A stretch of DNA of 8,821 bases. Origin: an uncultured Clostridia bacterium. GTDB lineage: Bacteria > Bacillota > Clostridia > Oscillospirales > Oscillospiraceae. The DNA lies in the NCBI GenBank assembly GCA_947169005.1, contig CAMVOG010000084.1, positions 1-8,821 of the forward strand, in the 5' to 3' direction. The notes beneath the pieces were generated by a model. It was not told the origin of the DNA, searched no databases, and saw only the letters and a program-made list of their open reading frames with translations. The number at the start of each line of letters is the position of its first letter. Within the stretch, counting starts at the first letter, position 1. Positions 5,693 to 8,821 of the stretch are shown one piece after another. Made by a program: the position numbers and the translations under genes.

Positions 5693-6868
5693 GTGAAGCG
5701 TTTGATCTGCCTGGGGCTGGCGCTGCTGCTTTTGGCGCCGGGGGCCCGGGCCTGGGAAGAATTCGACGAGGGCCCCTGGGAGGCCGTGCCCGCCCTGCAG
5801 GCGGTGGAGGACCTGCCCCTAACGGTGCCCTCGGCGGTGCTGATGGAGAAGGAGACGGGCGAGGTGCTCTATGAGCTGAACGTCCATGAGCGCATGGCCC
5901 CGGCCAGCGTCACGAAGGTGATGACCATGCTGCTGGTGATGGAGGCGGCGGAGGCGGGCCGCCTGGACCTGGAGGAGGAGGTGACGGCCTCCGCCCACGC
6001 CGCGGAGATGGGCGGCTCCCAGATTTTTCTGAAGGAGGGGGAGCGCATGACGGCGCGGGAGCTGCTGAAATCCGTGGCCGTGGCCTCCGCCAACGACGCG
6101 GCGGTGGCCCTGGCGGAGCATCTGGCGGGCAGCGAGGAGGCCTTCGTGGCCCGCATGAACGCCCGGGCCGCCGAGCTGGGCATGGTGGACACGGTTTTCG
6201 CCAACTGCACGGGCCTGCCCACGGAGGGGGAGCATCTGACCACCGCTTACGATATCGCGCTGATGAGCCGGGAGCTGATCCGCCACGAGGCCATCAAGGA
6301 GTTCACCACCATCTGGACGGACACGGTGCGGGACGGGGCCTTCGGCATCGCCAACACCAATAAGCTGATCCGCTTCTACGAGGGGGCCACGGGGCTGAAA
6401 ACCGGCTTCACCGCCGAGGCCATGTACTGCGTGGCCGCCACGGCGGAGCGGGACGGGGTGGAATACATCGCCGTGGTCCTGCACGGGGAGACCAGCGCCG
6501 CCCGCTTCGAGAGCGCCAAGGTGCTCTTGAACTACGCCTTCGCGGAGTATACCCTGGTCTCCGCCCTGCCGGACGAGGCCCTGCCCCCGGTGCCCGTGGA
6601 GCTGGGCGAGGCCGACGCGGCCCAGCCCATCCCGGCGGAGAGCCCCCGGCTGCTGCTGCGCCGGGCGGAGGCGGCGGGGCTCACGAAGGAAACGGAGCTG
6701 GCGGAAAGCCTCACCGCCCCGGTGGCGGCGGGGCAGGAGCTGGGCCGCCTCATCCTGCGCGCCGCCTCCGGCGAGGAGCTGGCCTCCGTCCCCCTGGTGG
6801 CCGCCGCCCCCGTCCCCCGGCTGAGCTGGTGGCAGCTCTTCCTCCGCTGCCTGCGCGCCCTGGGGTAA
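5693..6868 (+). CDS. Secreted serine D-alanyl-D-alanine carboxypeptidase (DacF/PBP5 type)
   Basis: Penicillin-binding protein that removes the terminal D-alanine from peptidoglycan pentapeptides outside the cell, which limits cross-linking. The 391-residue product starts with a signal peptide (KR then a leucine-rich core, probable cleavage after ARA at 18-20). The S11 peptidase motifs are all present: Ser72-Val-Thr-Lys75 with the nucleophile, Ser132-Ala-Asn134, and Lys236-Thr-Gly238. A PBP5-like beta-rich C-terminal domain follows, and the last residues SWWQLFLRCLRALG form a likely amphipathic membrane anchor. Length agrees with DacF-type enzymes. The start is GTG at 5693, with AAGGAGG about eight bases upstream. 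A strong hairpin follows the stop codon. No sporulation genes (such as spoIIAA) adjoin it, so vegetative or sporulation use cannot be decided. Confidence 0.95.
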   Translation: MKRLICLGLALLLLAPGARAWEEFDEGPWEAVPALQAVEDLPLTVPSAVLMEKETGEVLYELNVHERMAPASVTKVMTMLLVMEAAEAGRLDLEEEVTASAHAAEMGGSQIFLKEGERMTARELLKSVAVASANDAAVALAEHLAGSEEAFVARMNARAAELGMVDTVFANCTGLPTEGEHLTTAYDIALMSRELIRHEAIKEFTTIWTDTVRDGAFGIANTNKLIRFYEGATGLKTGFTAEAMYCVAATAERDGVEYIAVVLHGETSAARFESAKVLLNYAFAEYTLVSALPDEALPPVPVELGEADAAQPIPAESPRLLLRRAEAAGLTKETELAESLTAPVAAGQELGRLILRAASGEELASVPLVAAAPVPRLSWWQLFLRCLRALG

Positions 6869-6871
6869 AGC

Positions 6872-6908
6872 AAGGGGCTGCTGCAAAATACGCTTGCAGC
6901 AGCCCCTT
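6872..6908. terminator. Strong hairpin between convergent genes
   Basis: A 15-base-pair perfect stem (6872-6886 with 6894-6908), loop of seven, begins four bases after the carboxypeptidase stop. The T-tract is short (three T, then GCT), so it is not an ideal intrinsic terminator. On the minus strand it could also serve the convergent vWA gene, whose stop is only 32 bases away. Confidence 0.75.
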
Positions 6909-6910
6909 TG

Positions 6911-6938
6911 CTATAGACTATAGACTATCGACTATCGA
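6911..6938 (+). repeat. Heptamer array (CTATAGA/CTATCGA), 4 units
   Basis: Two CTATAGA units followed by two CTATCGA units. The array ends one base before the stop codon of the minus-strand vWA gene (TGA, 6940-6942). Confidence 0.9.
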
Positions 6939-6939
6939 C

Positions 6940-7614
6940 TCAATTCCCCTTCTTCCGCCCTCTGAAGTCCTCGTTGATCTTCTCACTCCACTCCGGGGCG
7001 AGGGGCATGGCGCAGCGCACCTGGGCCACGGCCTCGGCCACGGTCTCATAGACCACCTTGGTGCCCTTTTTGTCCGCGTGGTAATTCACGGCCCGGTCGG
7101 CCCCGATGCCGAAGCGGGAGGCGGTCTCCACCGCGTCGATATTGGCGGCCACGAAGAGGAATTCCCAGCCCTCCTCCTTTTTCCGGGAGATCAGGCGCCT
7201 GACCTCCTCGGCCCGCCAGCGGCGGCTGGCGTTCTCCATGCCGTCGGTGGTGATGACGAAGACCGTGTGGGCGGGCACGTCCTCCCGGCGGGCGTACTTA
7301 TGGATGTTCCCGATGTGGCGGATGGCCCCGCCGATGGTGTCGATGAGGGCGGTGCAGCCCCGCACGCTGTAGTCCTCCTCCGTCATGGGCCGCACGTCCT
7401 TGAGGGGCACCCGGTCATAGACGACCTCGCTCTCGTTGTCGAAGAGCACCACGGACACCAGGCAGTCCCCCGTCTGCTTCCGCTGCTTCTCGATCAGAGC
7501 GTTGAAGCCGCCGATGGTGTCGCCCTCCAGCCCGGCCATGGAGCCGCTGCGGTCCAGGATAAAGACCAGCTCGGTCAGCTCGTTCTTCTTCTCGTTGTTC
7601 ATCTTGTTCATCAT
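6940..7614 (-). CDS. von Willebrand factor A (vWA) domain protein
   Basis: Cytoplasmic protein of 224 residues consisting of essentially one vWA domain, a fold that binds a metal ion and a partner protein. The metal-ion-dependent adhesion site is complete: Asp21-x-Ser23-x-Ser25 in ILDRSGSM, Thr88 in RGCTALIDTI and Asp124 in ITTDGMEN. No signal peptide or membrane segment is seen. Related small bacterial vWA proteins are often annotated only as VWA domain-containing, some near tellurite/stress genes or chaperone-like MoxR ATPases, but no such neighbour exists here, so the role is unknown. The start ATG at 7614 has AGGAGG (7623-7628) eight bases upstream; a second ATG follows at once and a third at codon 5. 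The ribosome binding site lies inside one arm of a long inverted repeat, suggesting translational or operator control. Confidence 0.88.
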   Translation of the reverse strand: MMNKMNNEKKNELTELVFILDRSGSMAGLEGDTIGGFNALIEKQRKQTGDCLVSVVLFDNESEVVYDRVPLKDVRPMTEEDYSVRGCTALIDTIGGAIRHIGNIHKYARREDVPAHTVFVITTDGMENASRRWRAEEVRRLISRKKEEGWEFLFVAANIDAVETASRFGIGADRAVNYHADKKGTKVVYETVAEAVAQVRCAMPLAPEWSEKINEDFRGRKKGN

Positions 7615-7618
7615 TTGA

Positions 7619-7678
7619 AAAACCTCCTGTACTGTGTGTGCGGTTGATTTACCTTACGCACACAGTATAGGAGGTTTT
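7619..7678 (-). promoter_or_regulatory. Inverted repeat enclosing the vWA gene ribosome binding site
   Basis: Arms 7619-7642 and 7657-7678 pair over about 22 bases with one G-T type mismatch and a two-base bulge, around a 14-base loop. In the minus-strand transcript the downstream arm carries AGGAGG and the upstream arm carries its complement CCTCCT, so the site would be fully sequestered. Alternatively, TATACT in the upstream arm (plus-strand 7665-7670) may be a -10 box, making the repeat a DNA operator; I see no good -35 box. Which applies cannot be decided from sequence alone. Confidence 0.65.
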
Positions 7679-7721
7679 GAGAAGCAAATGGTCGCTTCCC
7701 GGGCGACAAGAGAAATGTCGG

Positions 7722-7798
7722 TTTTGAGTTTTTAGATTTTAGTTTTGAGGGTACGCACGCACATTATCCATTATCCATTATCAATTGTCCATTGGGGA
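7722..7798 (+). repeat. Mixed heptamer array, 11 units
   Basis: Four T-rich units (TTTTGAG, TTTTTAG, ATTTTAG, TTTTGAG), two degenerate units, then TTATCCA twice and related TTATCAA and TTGTCCA units, all in one seven-base phase. Bases 7679-7721, between this array and the inverted repeat upstream of the vWA gene, include a small GTCGC/GCGAC hairpin and nothing else recognisable. Confidence 0.8.
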
Positions 7799-7852
7799 CC
7801 TCTAAAAGCGCCAGCAACGAATACTTCGCATTTGGGGTGGATATTCGCCCTG

Positions 7853-8128
7853 CCTTCCCCTGGGGGAAGGTGCCCCAGTGCGCACACTGGGGCGGATGAG
7901 GGGCTTGCACCCACTTTGATAATTGAAGAGGCTATCTTGATGTGAAAGTAAGCAAAATCACATCAAAAGCCCTGGCGCTGAATCCAACCGTCAGCAAGCC
8001 CCTCATCTACGACTCGCTGCGCTCGCTTGCATAAGTTCCGCCGACCAATCAACCTTCGCCTGATGGCTCGGTTTCTTGGGGCGTCACTTAAGTCGCCTGC
8101 GGGCGACAGCTTCCCCCAAGGGGAAGCC
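7853..8128. repeat. Compound inverted-repeat element without a gene
   Basis: Left end: CCTTCCCC-TG-GGGGAAGG hairpin (7853-7870), GCCCCAGTG/CACTGGGGC hairpin (7872-7893), then GATGAGGGGCTTGC (7895-7908). Right end mirrors this: GCAAGCCCCTCATC (7994-8007), a GTCGCC/GGCGAC hairpin (8092-8107) and a GCTTCCCC-CAA-GGGGAAGC hairpin (8109-8127). The right half carries about 84 extra bases (8008-8091) between the GATGAGGGG block and its hairpin. The centre holds TTGATGTGA/TCACATCAA (7937-7945 with 7958-7966). I recall CTTCCCC-GGGGAAGG...GATGAGGG repeats from gut Clostridia. No coding region is seen. Bases 7799-7852 and 8129-8172 around it show nothing. Confidence 0.75.
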
Positions 8129-8172
8129 AGGTCCTATCTGCACGTCTGCTTTAATCAGCGTTTACTTAGGCA

Positions 8173-8305
8173 CTTAGTACTAAGCACTCTGCACCTTGAG
8201 CCCTGAGCCCTGTTCCCTGTTCCCTAAGTCCTGAGTACTGAGTACTAAGTCCTGAGTACTAAGTACTGAGTCCTGAGTACTGAGTCCTCTCCCATTGTCC
8301 ATTGA
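8173..8305 (-). repeat. Long heptamer array, 19 units, inverted orientation
   Basis: Nineteen units in one phase. Read on the minus strand it belongs to the same AGTACTC, AGGACTC, AGGGAAC and AGGGCTC families as at 773-954 and 5429-5575, and ends in two ATTGTCC-family units on the plus strand. It stops three bases short of the stop codon of the minus-strand gene at 8309. Confidence 0.92.
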
Positions 8306-8308
8306 CTC

Positions 8309-8821
8309 TTACGCGCCCAGGAGGACCTGGTCGTAGGCGAAGAGGGCCTCGTTGATCTCAAAGATATTATAGTTGCCGCCGGCGACGTAGTATTCCACGA
8401 TGAGGTCGAACTTGTTGCTGTGGGAGAGGGCGTAGCCCGCCTTCATCAGCAGCTCCCTGGTCTCGGGCAGGGAGAGCTCCAGGGCGATGGCAAAGGCCAC
8501 GGCCGTGGTCTTCTTCGGCTTATAGTTGGGGTCCGAGCGGATCTTGGAGAAGAGCTTGCGGTCGATATTGGCCTTTTTGTAGCACTCCGGGTCCGTCATG
8601 CCCTTTTCGTCGATCTTCCGCAGCAGCATCTGGGAAAAGCTCTCGTCCAGCACCAGGTAGTCCTCCAGCTTTTCCGGCACCGCGGCGGCCGGAGCGGGGA
8701 GGCTCTCCTTTTTGTGGAAAGCGCCCATGGGCTTTGCCGCCGCCGCCTGCGTGGCGGGCAGGGCATCTGCGGCGCTCTTTGGTGCTCCTTTGCTTGAACA
8801 AGCCGAGGAGTTGGCCGATTT
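8309..8821 (-). CDS. C-terminal part of a macro-domain-type protein (5' end outside window)
   Basis: The reading frame is open from the stop codon (8309-8311) to the window edge, giving at least 170 residues. The N-terminal 45 or so visible residues are a linker rich in Ala, Ser and Pro. The rest (from LEDYLVLDESFSQMLLRKIDEKGMTD to EINEALFAYDQVLLGA) has an XRE-like helix-turn-helix flavour, with CYKKANIDRKLFSKIRSD as a likely recognition segment. I recall this tail following an ADP-ribose-binding macro domain in Firmicute proteins of about 330-350 residues, so the macro domain probably lies beyond the window. An internal ATG at 8728 has no ribosome binding site and falls in the linker, so it is unlikely to be the true start. 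The enzymatic role (ADP-ribose deacylation or de-ADP-ribosylation) is inferred only from that family and is not visible here. Confidence 0.75.
   Translation of the reverse strand, partial: KSANSSACSSKGAPKSAADALPATQAAAAKPMGAFHKKESLPAPAAAVPEKLEDYLVLDESFSQMLLRKIDEKGMTDPECYKKANIDRKLFSKIRSDPNYKPKKTTAVAFAIALELSLPETRELLMKAGYALSHSNKFDLIVEYYVAGGNYNIFEINEALFAYDQVLLGA

Noticed and set aside
7675..7738. Plus-strand 15-codon frame after the AGGAGG at 7669-7674
   Set aside because: The ATG is 13 bases from the site, too far, and the AGGAGG is explained as the partner arm of the inverted repeat.

Overview
The window looks like chromosomal DNA from a GC-rich, low-motility-of-evidence Firmicute of the Clostridia type, plausibly a gut Oscillospiraceae or Christensenellaceae relative. 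Supporting signs are strong AGGAGG ribosome binding sites, sigma-A style TTGACA/TATAAT promoters with 17-base spacers, a UvrX/YqjW-type Y-family polymerase, a DacF-type carboxypeptidase, and intergenic repeat families I recall from gut Clostridia. The genus cannot be settled from this sequence alone.

Layout. Bases 1-1108 contain no convincing gene. They hold variable-stem hairpin repeats, one good promoter (260-288) feeding an AT-rich, hairpin-rich stretch, a five-base tandem array, a long seven-base tandem array and a palindromic interspersed repeat. Next come a minus-strand ABC exporter operon (ATPase 2705-3412, permease 1109-2701), a duplicated repeat module (3518-3830), a minus-strand translesion polymerase (3837-5357), a second long seven-base array, a plus-strand secreted D-alanyl-D-alanine carboxypeptidase (5693-6868), a hairpin terminator, a convergent minus-strand von Willebrand A protein (6940-7614), a compound inverted repeat element (7853-8128), another seven-base array, and the C-terminal part of a minus-strand protein resembling the tail of macro-domain proteins (8309-8821, running off the window).

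The genes do not form one pathway. The ATPase and permease clearly work together as an exporter. The polymerase (damage tolerance), the carboxypeptidase (cell wall trimming), the vWA protein and the macro-domain-like protein look like independent housekeeping or stress units, each isolated by repeat-filled spacers.

The most unusual part is the intergenic DNA. About 750 of the 8821 bases lie in ten arrays built of seven-base units. Several quite different heptamer families follow one another without losing the seven-base phase, and all four minus-strand genes with a visible 3' end have an array within 0-6 bases of the stop codon. Other repeats keep their hairpins while changing stem sequence. 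No CRISPR, tRNA, rRNA, transposase or phage gene was seen.
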